Shown: positions 47,752 through 58,130 of the stretch, piece by piece
Position numbering within the stretch: position 1 is the first letter of the stretch
How the letters are laid out: every line of letters begins with the position of its first letter
Assembly: GCA_025094145.1 (NCBI GenBank)
Contig: JALLLS010000025.1
Span: 363,269 to 427,268, forward strand
Length of the DNA stretch: 64,000 bases
Source of the DNA: Spinellus fusiger
Lineage: Eukaryota > Mucoromycota > Mucoromycetes > Mucorales > Phycomycetaceae
Direction: 5' to 3'
Made by a program: the position numbers and the translations under genes
The notes under the pieces: generated by a model
Databases searched by the model: none
Told to the model about the DNA's origin: nothing
Seen by the model: the letters and a program-made list of their open reading frames with translations, nothing else

Positions 47752-48841
47752 ACTGTCAAGTTTAATATGAAGAGAGAAAAAAGAAAAAGAGCAAGAAAAG
47801 TGTGCCTATTTATTAAGATGTGCCTGTTCCCTGGAGATGCCTTTTGACACATAAAGGACATCAGGAGGTCCTTTTTTATTAAGGCAAAAAAATAAATAAA
47901 TAAAAATAAAATAAAAAACAAGGGATGATCATAAGTAAAGTAGCTGCGTGTTCAAGGTGTGCCTATAAAGTTCAGTGGAGAGAAGGCAGATCACCCAATG
48001 AAGGGTGTCAGTGTAAATGCGTGTCTGCTCCAGCGATCGAATTCTTGTGTGCCATATACCCTCCATGAAGGTTGGTTTTTCTGTAGTGTGGTGTTGTGTC
48101 TGGTCTGGTGTAAATCCCTTTGTTCACCCACTCATTTGCTCTCTTTTCTCTTCTCCTATCCCCATAATAGGAAAGATAGAAAATAAAAAGATCAATGCCT
48201 CCAAGTTACACTAACAGCCTGCATGTGTTTACCGGATGGCGAGAATAAGGCAAACTAAATATAAATCAATAGTATCTAGATCGTCCTGCTGCCATGGTCC
48301 TCTCGATACTGTCTTTTGTTTTTCTTTTTGACACACCAGGCTAGACATATGACATTCGCCATACCTGTTTGTATTTCAACAGTGCGTCTACGATTTTAAG
48401 CTATTTGAGGAAATGATAACACGCCCTCCATTTGTTTAAATAAGTAAATATCACTCCTACCCACCCCATCTTGTTCATGAAATCAGCAGAAAAAAGAAAA
48501 AGAAAAAAAAAGAAAAAGACAATGGCTGTAGGACAAACAATGCCTGCCTCAATGAAGCAAGTGGTAATGAACCCACACAAGAGAGATTCTTGCACACACA
48601 CACTCACTCTCCCTCTCCCAAAAAGAAGACTACTTGCAAAATGACTGTGCAGCCTGTTTTAATTTCTACTTTTAGAAAGAATCTTTTGTACTGATACAAG
48701 TCAAAGGAACCATAGGCATGGGGAAAGTGCAATTCTTTATTCTTATATTTATTACTCTTATATAAACACCTAATTCTTCTTCTGATAACACTCTCCACAG
48801 TATCATCTGTCCTTTTACCATGTAATCTCCTGTATCTGTTC
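47752..48841. other. Spacer between the SR factor and methyltransferase genes
   Basis: About 1.1 kb, no gene supported; should contain the methyltransferase promoter and the SR-factor 3' end. The open frames here overlap the upstream part of the methyltransferase or are low complexity. Confidence 0.5.
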
Positions 48842-49079
48842 CTAGTCACTGTAAACAGAAAGAGAGTGGGAAAGAGAGCGAGGGTGGGGAGGAGAGCGGG
48901 AATAGGAGCCAGAGCGAGAATAAGAACGAGAACGAGAACGAGAGCGGAAAGATGCGTTATTAGAGCGTCTGCCACGGTGTTTGTATGAATAAGAGCGTGG
49001 ACGTGAATGCGAACGTGAATACAATGGGCTTGGTGATCTGTACCGTCGACGAGAATCATCACGAGAGTGGCTGTACCTA

Positions 49080-49112
<33 letters not shown>

Positions 49113-49873
49113 CCATTGAGCCATACGTATAAGGAAACTATTCTCTTCTTAGGTGACAGTACAGAGGACAAGGGTCAAAGCGCTCTCTCTTTTTCTGCCT
49201 TTTTCTTTTCTTTCTTTTTTTCTTTCTTTCTGTATTTACTCTATGCCCATTGGCTGATCTCTGTGCACTCTAGTCATTCCACATTACCTTGCTCTAGACG
49301 AACAATCTCTTGCCCAATGACCTAAGGATATTCTTACATTGAGTAGGAAGGCTCTTTTATAACTGCTACCATTTTGTCTATGGGTAGATTAGACAGAAAG
49401 AGAAAGGACTAATAGACAGACACATGGCGTCCCTTGCAAGAATAGCATTTACCTTCCTCGCCACATCGGAAACAAGTGCGATCGTCGGATCGACGGGCCT
49501 TACTCTTTGCATATTCAACAATGATACGAATACCATCTATTTCCTGTTCCCATACATTTAGCAAGTCACATTTCTTCGATAACTTACCATGCCCTCCGTA
49601 TCTATCAGTGCATCCTCAGCATCATATTTGTCTACATATTCGACAAATCCGTAGGCTGTTCCACAAGAAGTAGGGTTATTCTACTGGTAATGGATTGATA
49701 ATGCTTACAGAAACTAACGCCTCTCTGTAAAGAATAAGCATAATTGTAAACAGACACTTGCATGCTATTTATACCTTTACTTCACAGCGAGTGATTTTTC
49801 CAAACTTATAATAGATGTCTTCCAAATTAATCTCTTTGAAGTTGCTGGGTAGTTTGCCAATAAACAGAGTCAT
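48842..49873 (-). CDS. SR splicing factor with RRM, CCHC zinc knuckle and RS domain (SRSF7/9G8-like)
   Basis: Five exons in transcript order: 49873-49775, 49680-49588, 49543-49453, 49321-49288, 49076-48842; 183 residues. One RRM at 1-77: RNP2 LFIGKLP, RNP1 YGFVEYVD, and IRIIVEYAK at the end. A CCHC knuckle follows with C88, C91, H96 and C101 (CFRCGEEGHWARDC), its halves joined across the intron between exons 3 and 4. The C-terminus from 110 is an RS domain (RSRSRSRSYSRSGSYSRS). This order defines the SRSF7/RSZ class, which binds exonic enhancers and recruits the spliceosome in the nucleus. Phosphorylation of the RS domain by SR kinases is the known control. The second intron spans what could look like a tiny exon (RGVSF); the phase-0 junction after VK with NNPTSCG restores the RRM. 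A (TAA)n microsatellite lies in the last intron. Confidence 0.9.
49081..49112. repeat. (AAT)n microsatellite in an SR-factor intron
   Basis: Ten uninterrupted AAT units directly next to the acceptor (TTTAG) of the RS-domain exon. Confidence 0.95.
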
Positions 49874-49912
49874 CTTGCTTTTATATATATTTATATAAAA
49901 ATACTAAGCACA

Positions 49913-49965
49913 GTAGCAGTAGTAGCAGTAGTAGCAGTAGTAGCAGTAGTAGTAATAATAATAAC
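49913..49965. repeat. (AGTAGC)n repeat upstream of the SR-factor start
   Basis: Six units of CAGTAG/AGTAGC followed by AATAAT, 40 bases upstream of the ATG, in the likely 5' UTR or promoter. Confidence 0.9.
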
Positions 49966-50162
49966 AATCACAGAAGAGAGAAAATAAACAAAAATCTGAA
50001 AGTCAAAATACTAAAACCCTTACTTTATATAGAATGGCATATTAATTATATTAATTAGTAGACAGCAAAAGAACGTCATAAGTGGTAATACTCTTTATTT
50101 ATGTATTTTTTTTATCTCTTAGATTATATCTATCAAACAATAGAAGCAGTATCAAACGGGCT

Positions 50163-52248
50163 CTAGTGTCGCCAGATCTTCAGTTGCTTGTCTTTACCAC
50201 CACTTGCCACCTTGTCTCCTCCTGGACTCCAGTCAACAGCAAATACTTCATCCAAATGACCAGGTAAATCCATCTTGATCTTTAGTTTCTTGATGTCCCA
50301 AATCTTCAATGTGCTGTCTTTGCTGCTACTGATCAACATGCGTGAATCACTTGACCAGCTCACTTGGTAGACAGCACCCACATGGCCACGAAGGTTGCCT
50401 ATGAATTTGCCTGTCATTCCATCCCACAATTTTACAGAATTATCAAAGGAAGCACTGGCAATCCATCGGCTGTCGGGAGAGAAGCAGACATGGTTAACGA
50501 GTTTCTGATGGCCTAATAAAAAAATGACAGTTATTATTATTATGCATTCATCCACCAGTAGAAGAGTGATGAGTACACTGTGACTCTCTACTTTACCTGT
50601 CATGCGAGTGACGGGTTTTTTGCTGGTCTGGGGTTCCCAGAAGAACATGGTAAAATCATCAGAGCCCGAGACAAGACGTTCTGGACTGTTGCCTTTAAAG
50701 GCATTGTAACGAGTAAGAGCAGCTGCCTTGGCTATAGTCAAAGAAACACATATGAGTCCAAGCCTATATTTACATTCTTGGCTTTCTCTCTCTCTCTTTA
50801 CCTTCTTCTTCAGTATCATAACGCTTTCCTGTATGATCAAAAGGACCTGTACGAAGAACAAAGTCTGTGCTTAATGCTAATGTATTCACCTAATATTGCA
50901 CTGTCAGTCTTCTCATTCTATCTATCCATCTCTCTACCTCTCTATCAATCTATAAATGTGCTCTACTAACACCCACTTACCCAATGACCATGGCCTTGAA
51001 GTGTCTTTACTAAGCTTCCCTGTGCCATTGTGTTAGTTCTGCTCATGTTCTTTCATCAACCCTATCACTGTACATTTACATTTGAATTCCACACTTTGAT
51101 GGTTTTATCTTGAGAAGCCGAGTAAATAAGACCCTCACCACCCCATTTGACACAAGTCACAGCAGCTGTGTGTTGTGAAATAGTCATCACTATCTTTCGC
51201 AGTGTGGTATCCCAGATACGAAGAGTGCCGTCTTTAGAAGAACTCACAAGACGATTGGCCTTTGAGTTCCTATAGAGTAAAATATCATGTAAACACATAT
51301 CCTACCTACTCTTTCATTGCTCTACTTACAGATGATAAGGCTCCCAGGCAAGTGACGTGATCCACTTTGTATGTCCTTTTAATGCATCTCCTAAGGCTTT
51401 TCCGGTCTTGGGATCCCATAGCCTTACCTATAGAGTAAAGAGATGTCAATTTATTTCTTACTCCCCCTCACATATAAATAGGGTATCAACTCACAGTATT
51501 ATCCATACTACCAGAAGCCAATGTCTTGCCATCAGGAGACCATGCAATAGATAACACCCAACTGGTATGACCTTATCACACAAAACACATACTGTTGAGT
51601 CCCTACTACTTGCAATAATAATGATAAAAAGCCACTCTACCTTTGAGCGTATGTTGTGGTGTTTCGGTATTCAGATCCCATACACGAACAGAAGCATCTC
51701 CTATAGATAATATTCCTAGTTAAGAACACCCAATCTACTCTTTCTATCCCCTAGCCCGTATTTCTTTACCTGAACCAGTAGCCAATTGACCACCGTTAGG
51801 ACTGAAAGACACTGACAAAATAGCCTCGGTATGTCCTGTCAATGTAGAAGTACACCGAGACACAGCACGTACACGGAACACAGCCTGAGGTTGATAAACA
51901 ATAGTAATCGTGTCTTCTGTGGATTTGTCTTTGCGATCGGACCACAGGTTCTTCAAGATCTCGTTTTCTCCTACATGAAAAGAGTAGGGCAAGGGATCCT
52001 CTGACTAACAAACATAAGCCAAATATCATCAACCCGGCTTGATCTCACTTCATTACTTGTTCTAATAGTTGGTTCAGCAACAGTTCAAGCTGTTCAGGTG
52101 TGACATCGCCAGGTAGATTCAAAGGTGGGCCAGTGACATCGCCTTCCAAGGTTTTAAACTGAGCCACTACTTTCTGTCCTTCTGGCATGGGAGGACCCAC
52201 AAGTGCCAGCATAGCGGCTGCTTTCTTTTGCTTATAAATGGCTGACAT
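50163..52248 (-). CDS. NLE1: Notchless homologue / Rsa4, WD-repeat 60S ribosome-assembly factor
   Basis: Ten exons in transcript order: 52248-52057, 52004-51770, 51700-51641, 51571-51495, 51427-51330, 51269-51080, 51019-50981, 50889-50802, 50731-50597, 50512-50163; 487 residues, the family's normal length (about 485). The N-terminal NLE domain (VVAQFKTLEGDVTGPPLNLP, about 27-90) contacts the MIDAS domain of the AAA ATPase Midasin/Rea1. The C-terminal propeller has eight WD repeats, seen as LTGHTEAILSVSFSPNGGQL, LKGHTSWVLSIAWSPDGK, GHTKWITSLAWEPYH, YSASQDKTIKVW, LQGHGHWV, ERLVSGSDDFTMFFW, GHQKLVNHVCFSPDSRW and ASGGKDKQLKIWRH at the very end. Known role: release of assembly factors from pre-60S particles in the nucleus and at export. 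Well preserved, no oddities. The start ATG is the first in frame after TTGGGAACC. Confidence 0.95.
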
Positions 52249-52725
52249 GGTTCCCAAAAGAAAAAAGAAAGAAAGGGCTTGTTTGAATGTCTGACAGAAA
52301 AGTAAAAGGTCGGGAAAAAAAAAGAGAGAAAAAAGAAAATGGGACTGTGGAGACTGTTGAATAATGAAACAGCGACAGGAGGAAGAGACAATAGTAAGCC
52401 ATTGTGTCTGTTCAAGGACTGCTCTGGGCTAAAAGACAAGTCACAGAAGAGATGAAATAAAAGGTATAAACAAGTCAGTGTAAAAGTGCACTGGACAGAC
52501 ATATAGACTTGATGTTTGTGTAGTGTCTGTGCTATTTTTTTATAGGTGTGGGTGTAAATAGATATATTGTTGTATCTATATTTCTTTTTTCTTTTTTCTT
52601 TTGCTGCTGTTCCTTCTACTGCTATTTGTTTTCTCTTGATTCTTTGTTTGTTGGGTACTAAAAATAGACAATAAGAAGCTTCAAACAGGGCCATTTCACA
52701 TTTAGTATTAGTATTACAGTAACTA
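52249..52725. other. NLE1 upstream region
   Basis: About 480 bases ending at the transposon boundary 52726, so all NLE1 promoter elements on this side must lie here unless supplied by the transposon. CT-rich on the transcript strand near 52260-52340. No gene. Confidence 0.6.
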
Positions 52726-52889
52726 CACACCAGGAGATCTTTAGGATATAAAAGGAAATAGTCGAAATATAATTGTTTAAAAATGAAATCTATTTGAAAA
52801 AGAGGGAAAATAAAGTGAAATATATTCATGTTAGTTCTTAAATAAAGATTATTATGTAAATTTACCTGTAAATATCTGAATCCCAAAGG

Positions 52890-53480
52890 AAACCACTTTC
52901 GATGTGGCGATATATAATATGAATGCATCAAAGAATATCTATTCTTATGTGACTGTATAGATACCCTTTGATGCATTCACATCTCTGTTCTAAACAATTC
53001 CACAACTTTGGCAAGCGCGGATATTGTTGAAATTCACTAATACCTCAGTGAGGATATTCGTGTTATAAGTGTGGCAGATCTTAAGAACAAAAATAAAACA
53101 AAGTAACTGTTAGAAGAGCCTTTCATATTGAGTGAGAGGTCAATCATGTTTACTCTTGATGTTTGAAATTTATCAACATCAACCATAAGAAAATCTCCAC
53201 TCTTTTGTCTCTTTTTTCAATGATTGATATAAAATTCTTGTCAAACCAACACGATGACCTTTAAACTTGGCAGCATCTTTTACCTTTATTCCTGTGCCAT
53301 AGGCAATGACTGGCAGCTTGGTAGGATCATACTACAATCCTTTTAGGTGCCAATACCCCTTTTCAATAATAGAATAGTAGTAAGAATAATTAGTTCGAGA
53401 TGTATTAATGTACACTATGTGTGTGTCATATTACTCTTGCATTGGCACCTTCTTCCTGCCTTTGCCTTTGTAATGGATTC
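52890..53480 (-). pseudogene. Fanzor C-terminal relic in element E1
   Basis: Minus strand, from about 53330 down: DPTKLPVIAYGTGIKVKDAA, KFKGHRVGLTRILYQSLKKE, then after a frameshift near 53186 VDVDKFQTSRVN, and after another the zinc-ribbon region CHTYNTN...RACQSCGIV, a TAG codon, and NRDVNAS, the last RuvC motif with the catalytic Asp. The second zinc Cys is Tyr here. These blocks, in this order, are characteristic of fungal Fanzor proteins (KLPVIAYGxG, GHRxGxT, VDxDEFxTS, CxxC, NRDVNAS). Several frameshifts and stops make it non-functional. The frame upstream of 53480 is not readable. Confidence 0.8.
52921..52978. ncRNA. Hairpin at the Fanzor 3' end, candidate guide-RNA scaffold (E1)
   Basis: Arms 52921-52942 (GAATGCATCAAAGAATATCT...) and 52957-52978 pair over 22 bases around a 14-nt loop; the two non-Watson-Crick positions become G-U in the RNA read on the Fanzor strand. 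One arm overlaps the codons of NRDVNAS. In TnpB and Fanzor systems the guide RNA is encoded at the 3' end of the nuclease gene up to the element end, so this is a candidate by position and structure only. Confidence 0.4.
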
Positions 53481-53607
53481 ACTGGGTTTATTATAGTAAA
53501 AGAATATACAATAGAAACTGACTAGCATGTAAGACATAACAAACATACACTTACCAGATCATAACTGTTGGTTTATATGCCAGACAAAGGCAAACAAGTT
53601 AAAGAGG

Positions 53608-53979
53608 ATGGAAGTTATGAAGAACAACAGACAGTGTGGTTGGCAGGTATTTATATCCGAACAGAAGAGAACAAAACGAAACTTCACAAGTCATTTACTT
53701 AATCAGAACTACCAAAGTAATGCAGACTACAACAATATTCTAGAAAGAAAAGAATTGCTTAAAGAACAGCTGCCTAGTTACCCATTGTATTCAGGTCGTG
53801 TGTTGTGTTCCTGTTCATGTAACCTCTTTGATTTCCTTAGACTAGCCTTTGTACTAATACTCTATTTCAAGTCCCCGCTAGAGACCGAACTACTACAGAT
53901 TCATCTCTCTAGTGGTCCTGTTGATAACCACAGTGCCCTTTATTACAGAATAAAAGATATATTTTACAAAGTTACATAG
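53608..53979 (+). CDS. Orphan 123-residue open frame inside element E1
   Basis: Longest uninterrupted frame in the element, opposite to the Fanzor relic. Not recognised. Begins MEVMKNNRQCGWQVFISEQK, contains CSCSCN and a hydrophobic stretch LFDFLRLAFVLILYF. It could be a captured cargo fragment or a chance frame. Confidence 0.25.
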   Translation: MEVMKNNRQCGWQVFISEQKRTKRNFTSHLLNQNYQSNADYNNILERKELLKEQLPSYPLYSGRVLCSCSCNLFDFLRLAFVLILYFKSPLETELLQIHLSSGPVDNHSALYYRIKDIFYKVT

Positions 53980-55984
53980 TATAGATTTTGGGGCTACTTT
54001 TATATATATATATTTTTAGGCTATAAGTATCAAAGCTATACGATAATAACATCTCAGTAAATTCATAGATGGATCTCCTCCTCTTGTTCTATGTATGTTT
54101 TAAGAGAAGAGAGAAACCTTATTTACAACAAAACCACTTTCTGAAATTCTATGGCCTTGAAATACAGAGCCATGATTATACACACTATAGGACAGAGCAG
54201 CCATCCTTCCTAGTCTGCTAGGATGTTCTATGAAGACCGTGGCTATTGCTTGAGAACAGCACATTAGACAAACTAATAGTAAAAGAAATACCCAACTAAT
54301 ATAAAAGTGTAGTCATCTACATCTTTAATAAAAATAGACTTTGATCTGAGAAACTTCCTAGAGTATAAACAAGATAGGCTTTAAGGACTTGAGCAACTGA
54401 CTGTTTCTTATTCTCGACTTGTTTTCTTTCTGTATTCCCATAGGGTGCCATTATTATTACAACTACCCGTTTGTCTTCTGTCATCCTACATCCTTCTCTT
54501 TTCTATCAATCTTTGTGTGAGTAGCCAGCATTACGAGGTCCTGTGTGTTTCTTGTCACATAGCAACAGAATATAAAAGGGGTATAAAAGGAAATACATGA
54601 ACAATAAAATCACACTATTTCTTTGGTTGGTTAATGTGCTTGAAAAGAACCTTTTCACTGTCTGTCTGTTTTAGCATTGACTATGGACTGTGTAATTAAA
54701 CACTATAAAGTTGAATAAAAAGAAGCAAACCTGACATTACAACTCAATCACTACATTTAATGTTTAACATAATGTGCTATCCATAAGCCCACAGTATTTG
54801 CAGCATTACAATGTTAAAAGTCTATTTATTATAGAACCCATGAAGTTAACTCTAGTAATTATTGTCCATAAAATAGAACCAAACTTACTTATATTAAGAA
54901 CTGTAAAGTCATTCATTAAATCCATATCCATAATCACTTCAGTAACCATCCTATTGTAACTGGTATTAACAGTGGTGCTTAATGAGAGCTAAGTATTGTA
55001 TCTAATACTGGACTTTAGGCCCAATGCAAATAGAGTATGAATTGTTTGACTTGTGAATTTTATGAATGGAGGATGATGTACCCCACCAAAATAGAGATAA
55101 AATTATTATTTGTTTTGATAGTTCCCCCCTTTTGTTATTTCCCATACTGCACATACAACTTAACACCCAAGTACTTGTCAAGATGAGCATAGCTGAGCAA
55201 GGCAATGTGCCATTATTAACAAAGAGAAACAATAGAGAGGGGTGATAGGCACTACCATGGACTATTCTGAAAGTAAAAAGGTAAGCAGTGTCTTTATCTT
55301 GGCTTGAGCTCAATGTATTCCACAAGACATTCATTGTATTATTATTAGGCAAGTTAAGGCTCTTCTCAACTCAGTCTCAGGTGGTCTTCTATACTGTCTA
55401 AGGTGTCTAGACTGTTTAGGGTATACTCCTGAGCATAACTATCTATCTCCCAAAGATAAAGCACAAGTCTTTTAGGGTATATATTCTATTGCTATGAAGA
55501 AATGCACTTAGGCAGTAGCTATAGTCATACTATAGTATTATCTATACTATTAAAATAAACAATTTTATTCATAAACAATATATTCCATTGATAATACAAT
55601 TTGATATTGAGGTATCCACAAAAGGAAACAATTATTTAGATACTGTGGTCTTTGATCTTAGGTATCAAAGGAAATCCTGACAGTCAAACGTGTAGTATAA
55701 CTCTGGTCTTTATTCATTCAACTCAATACTTCTTTTATACTATATTCTATATGCTAATACTTCCAACTATGATATTATTGAAATGTAATGGAATGTGTCC
55801 ATTTCTTTCTTCTTTTAGCTGGCTTTTCCACTAGAGATGCCGCTATCCATAAAAGGAAAGTAATATCACGACAATACTTGCAAACCTTTGATTTTAAACA
55901 CAGTACCATAAAAGGGCAAAATATTTTCGGACGTAAAGGGATGATCGTGTCACTGATTAAAGGCCAGAAAAATCTCCTGGTGTG

Positions 55985-57170
55985 TAGGCAGCAGATATGC
56001 ATCATATCAGTATTCAATTGCTTTTTATGGTCGACATATCTCTGACTAATTGTTCCTGCCTTTTATTATAATTTTTCTACCTCTAACAATACTGGTACTT
56101 GAGCAAACACACCTACTAATAAATGGAAAGAGACTAGCAGCAATACACGTGCTATTATTATACAAGAATAAATTGTATACAGCAGGTTCAATGCTGGTAT
56201 TGCTCATATGTTCAACCTAGATAGCCTCCATGGTGATCAGACTTCTAAAGTGATACAAAAAGACTGTCTCCGTTAAAGTTGACAAGAGGACTGGAAGAAA
56301 GGATAAAATAATTGAGAGACAGGGTACAAACCATCTTAACCCAAAAGAAAATAAAAAGACAAGACTCAAGTAAGCTTGTTTGTGCCTATGGGTATACAGA
56401 AGAGCAGTGCAAGTCTATATTGTGGTCCAATGGATCTTCTGTGCTGTTTAGAAGAAATACACCACGAGGAAGTATACTCAAGAAGTATGTTAATCTTTTT
56501 TGCTCTGAGCAACTCATGAGATCTGAAAAGTACAGTGACGGCAAATTTATTAATGTAAGGTTGCCTCATTGGGGAAAGAATTGGCAGCATGTGCTTTGTG
56601 GAGTGCAGTGTTAGTGACATGAAGTACGTTAATATCTTGGAGACAATATACTATCCCAAACTTAGTCGTATATCTTCCTTGAACAATGAAGTGATTCATT
56701 TTATTTAAGAGAAGAGTGCCATCAGTTCTACTTGCAAAGATCCAATAGATTGAAAGAGATTGAAATATATAGAATGGTCTACAGGCACTGGGTAAATAGC
56801 CAGCCAAAAGTCTTGATATTAATTACATCGAAAACCTTTGGGCTTCGTTTGAAAAGTGTTATTTATAAAGAAAGAGGGGTATACACAGGCTATGAGCAGT
56901 TGAAGGATAACTTGATGCTAAAATGAGGTAAGATTCTCATGGAGTACTGATGGTCTCATTTCCAGAATATAGTAGATAATAGATGCCAGACAGTCATTGA
57001 TGTCAAGGGGAGGGGTCATGGTGGTTATTAATTAATATTAATATTAATAATAGAAATAAAAATCCTTCTATTTACCTATGGATTTTTTTTAAAAATTTCT
57101 AACTATAGTGAAGGATGATATGGAGATAAAGAAGTCATCGAATTTTGAAATCATGCATATTCTCTGTCTA
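55985..57170. other. Spacer between the two Fanzor-bearing elements
   Basis: About 1.2 kb occupied mostly by a Tc1 transposase relic (56312-57031). Confidence 0.6.
56312..57031 (+). pseudogene. Tc1-like transposase relic
   Basis: Plus strand: the segment TEEQCKSILWSNGSSVLFRR (56398-56458) corresponds to the EEQWKxVVWSDES first catalytic region (Asp replaced by Asn). Later pieces read NYIENLWASFEK (56815-56850), and the C-terminal RCQTVIDVKGRGHGGY to TAA 57031, matching copy B's RCQAVIDAKGGHSGY end. Frameshifts and stops are frequent. Related to the 39893 family but more decayed; no terminal repeats identified. Confidence 0.7.
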
Positions 57171-57735
57171 CACACCAGGAGATTTTTCTGGCCTTTAAGC
57201 GATGATATATTCGCCCTTTAAAACCGAAAATTTCTTGCCTTTTATGAAACTTCATTTAAAACAAAAGGTTTGCGGATATCAAAAATAATATTTCCTTTTG
57301 TGGGTACCTCAATATCAAATTGTATTATCAGTAAAATATATTGTTTATGGATAAAATTGTTTATTATAATAATGTAGCTAATACTATATTATGACTATAG
57401 CTACTGCCCAAGTGCATTCCCTCATAGCAATAGAATCCACACCCTAAAAGCTTTGTGCTTTATCCTTGGGAGATAGATAAATATGCTCAGGAGTATACTC
57501 TAGACAGCCTAGACACCTTAGACAGTATAGAAGGAAGAAGACCACCTGAGACTGACTTGAGAAAGAGTCTTAACTTATCTAACAACAGAAGAGTGTATTA
57601 GTAATAGTTCAATCAAGAGAGATAATATGCTTACCTTGTGCTTAATACTTGTCTTGAGAAGAATTGGCTATGTATTATCTATTAGAAGAAGAATCAGTAG
57701 TATGTCTTGTGGAATACATTGAACTCAAGCCCAGA

Positions 57736-57900
57736 TGAAAAGCTCTTCTAACAGTTACTCTTATTTTTGTTCTCAAGATCTGCCATACTTGCAACACAAA
57801 TATCCTCACTGAGGTATCAGTGAATTTCAACAATATCCGCGCTTGCCAAAGTTGTGGAATTGTTTAGAACAGAGATGTGAATGCATCAAAGGGTATCTAT
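57736..57900 (+). pseudogene. Fanzor zinc-ribbon and RuvC-III fragment in element E2
   Basis: Plus-strand frame at 57781: CHTCNTNILTEVSVNFNNIR, then ACQSCGIV, TAG at 57865-57867, then NRDVNAS. Both zinc Cys pairs are intact here, unlike E1. The TAG sits where related proteins have Trp. Only the last 60 or so codons exist. Confidence 0.8.
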
Positions 57901-57936
57901 ACAGTCACATAAGAATAGATATTCTTTGATGCATTC
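57879..57936. ncRNA. Hairpin at the Fanzor 3' end, candidate guide-RNA scaffold (E2)
   Basis: Same structure as in E1: arms 57879-57900 and 57915-57936, 22 pairs with two G-U positions, loop 57901-57914 (ACAGTCACATAAGA). About 195 bases lie between it and the element end. Confidence 0.4.
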
Positions 57937-58130
57937 ATATTATATATCGCCACATCGAAGTGGTTTCCTTTGGGATTCAGATATTTACAGGTAAATTTAC
58001 ATAATAATCTTTATTTAAGAACTAACATGAATATATTTCACTTTATTTTCCCTCTTTTTCAAATAGATTTCATTTTTAAACAATTATATTTCGACTATTT
58101 CCTTTTATATCCTAAAGACCTCCTGGTGTG

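Larger units (their letters stand above)
52726..55984 (-). mobile_element. Fanzor-bearing CACACCAGGAG-family element (copy E1)
   Basis: 3.26 kb flanked by TA (52724-52725, 55985-55986). The left end begins CACACCAGGAGATCTTTAGG; the right end reversed begins CACACCAGGAGATTTTTCTGG and continues CCTTTAATCAGTGACAC. Fanzor C-terminal sequence runs toward the left end on the minus strand (52890-53480). From about 54566 rightwards the sequence matches elements C and D (TTGGTTAATGTGCTTGAAAA, CTATCTCCCAAAGATAAAGC). The 54566 point looks like a truncated second left end (GGTATAAAAGGAAATAC), so this may be a fusion of two family members rather than one original element. Confidence 0.75.
57171..58130 (+). 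mobile_element. Internally deleted Fanzor element (copy E2)
   Basis: 0.96 kb flanked by TA (57169-57170, 58131-58132). Left end CACACCAGGAGATTTTTCTGG is the 'right-type' end of C, D and E1; the right end reversed, CACACCAGGAGGTCTTTAGG, is their 'left-type' end, so it lies inverted relative to E1. Bases 57171-57735 match the right half of C; bases 57736-58130 are nearly identical to the reverse complement of 52726-53128. The junction (GCCCAGATG then AAAAGCTCTTC) marks an internal deletion. Confidence 0.82.

Noticed and set aside
47367..47921. Second ORF overlapping the methyltransferase N-terminus in another frame.
   Set aside because: Shadow of the Ser/Thr/Pro-rich coding sequence; no motif.
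49689..49735. A micro-exon (RGVSF) in the SR-factor gene.
   Set aside because: It would leave a 28-nt intron; skipping it joins VK to NNPTSCGTAYGFVEY in phase and gives an intact RRM.
52249..52976. Long minus-strand open frame upstream of NLE1 running into the transposon end.
   Set aside because: Low-complexity Phe/Tyr/Leu sequence over the 5' flank and the element's non-coding terminal DNA; the NLE1 start at 52248 is well supported.
52726..58130. A single 5.4-kb element with 400-bp terminal inverted repeats.
   Set aside because: TA-flanked CACACC ends also occur at 55984 and 57171, dividing the interval into two oppositely oriented elements with unrelated DNA between them; the arms are two copies of the Fanzor-side end.
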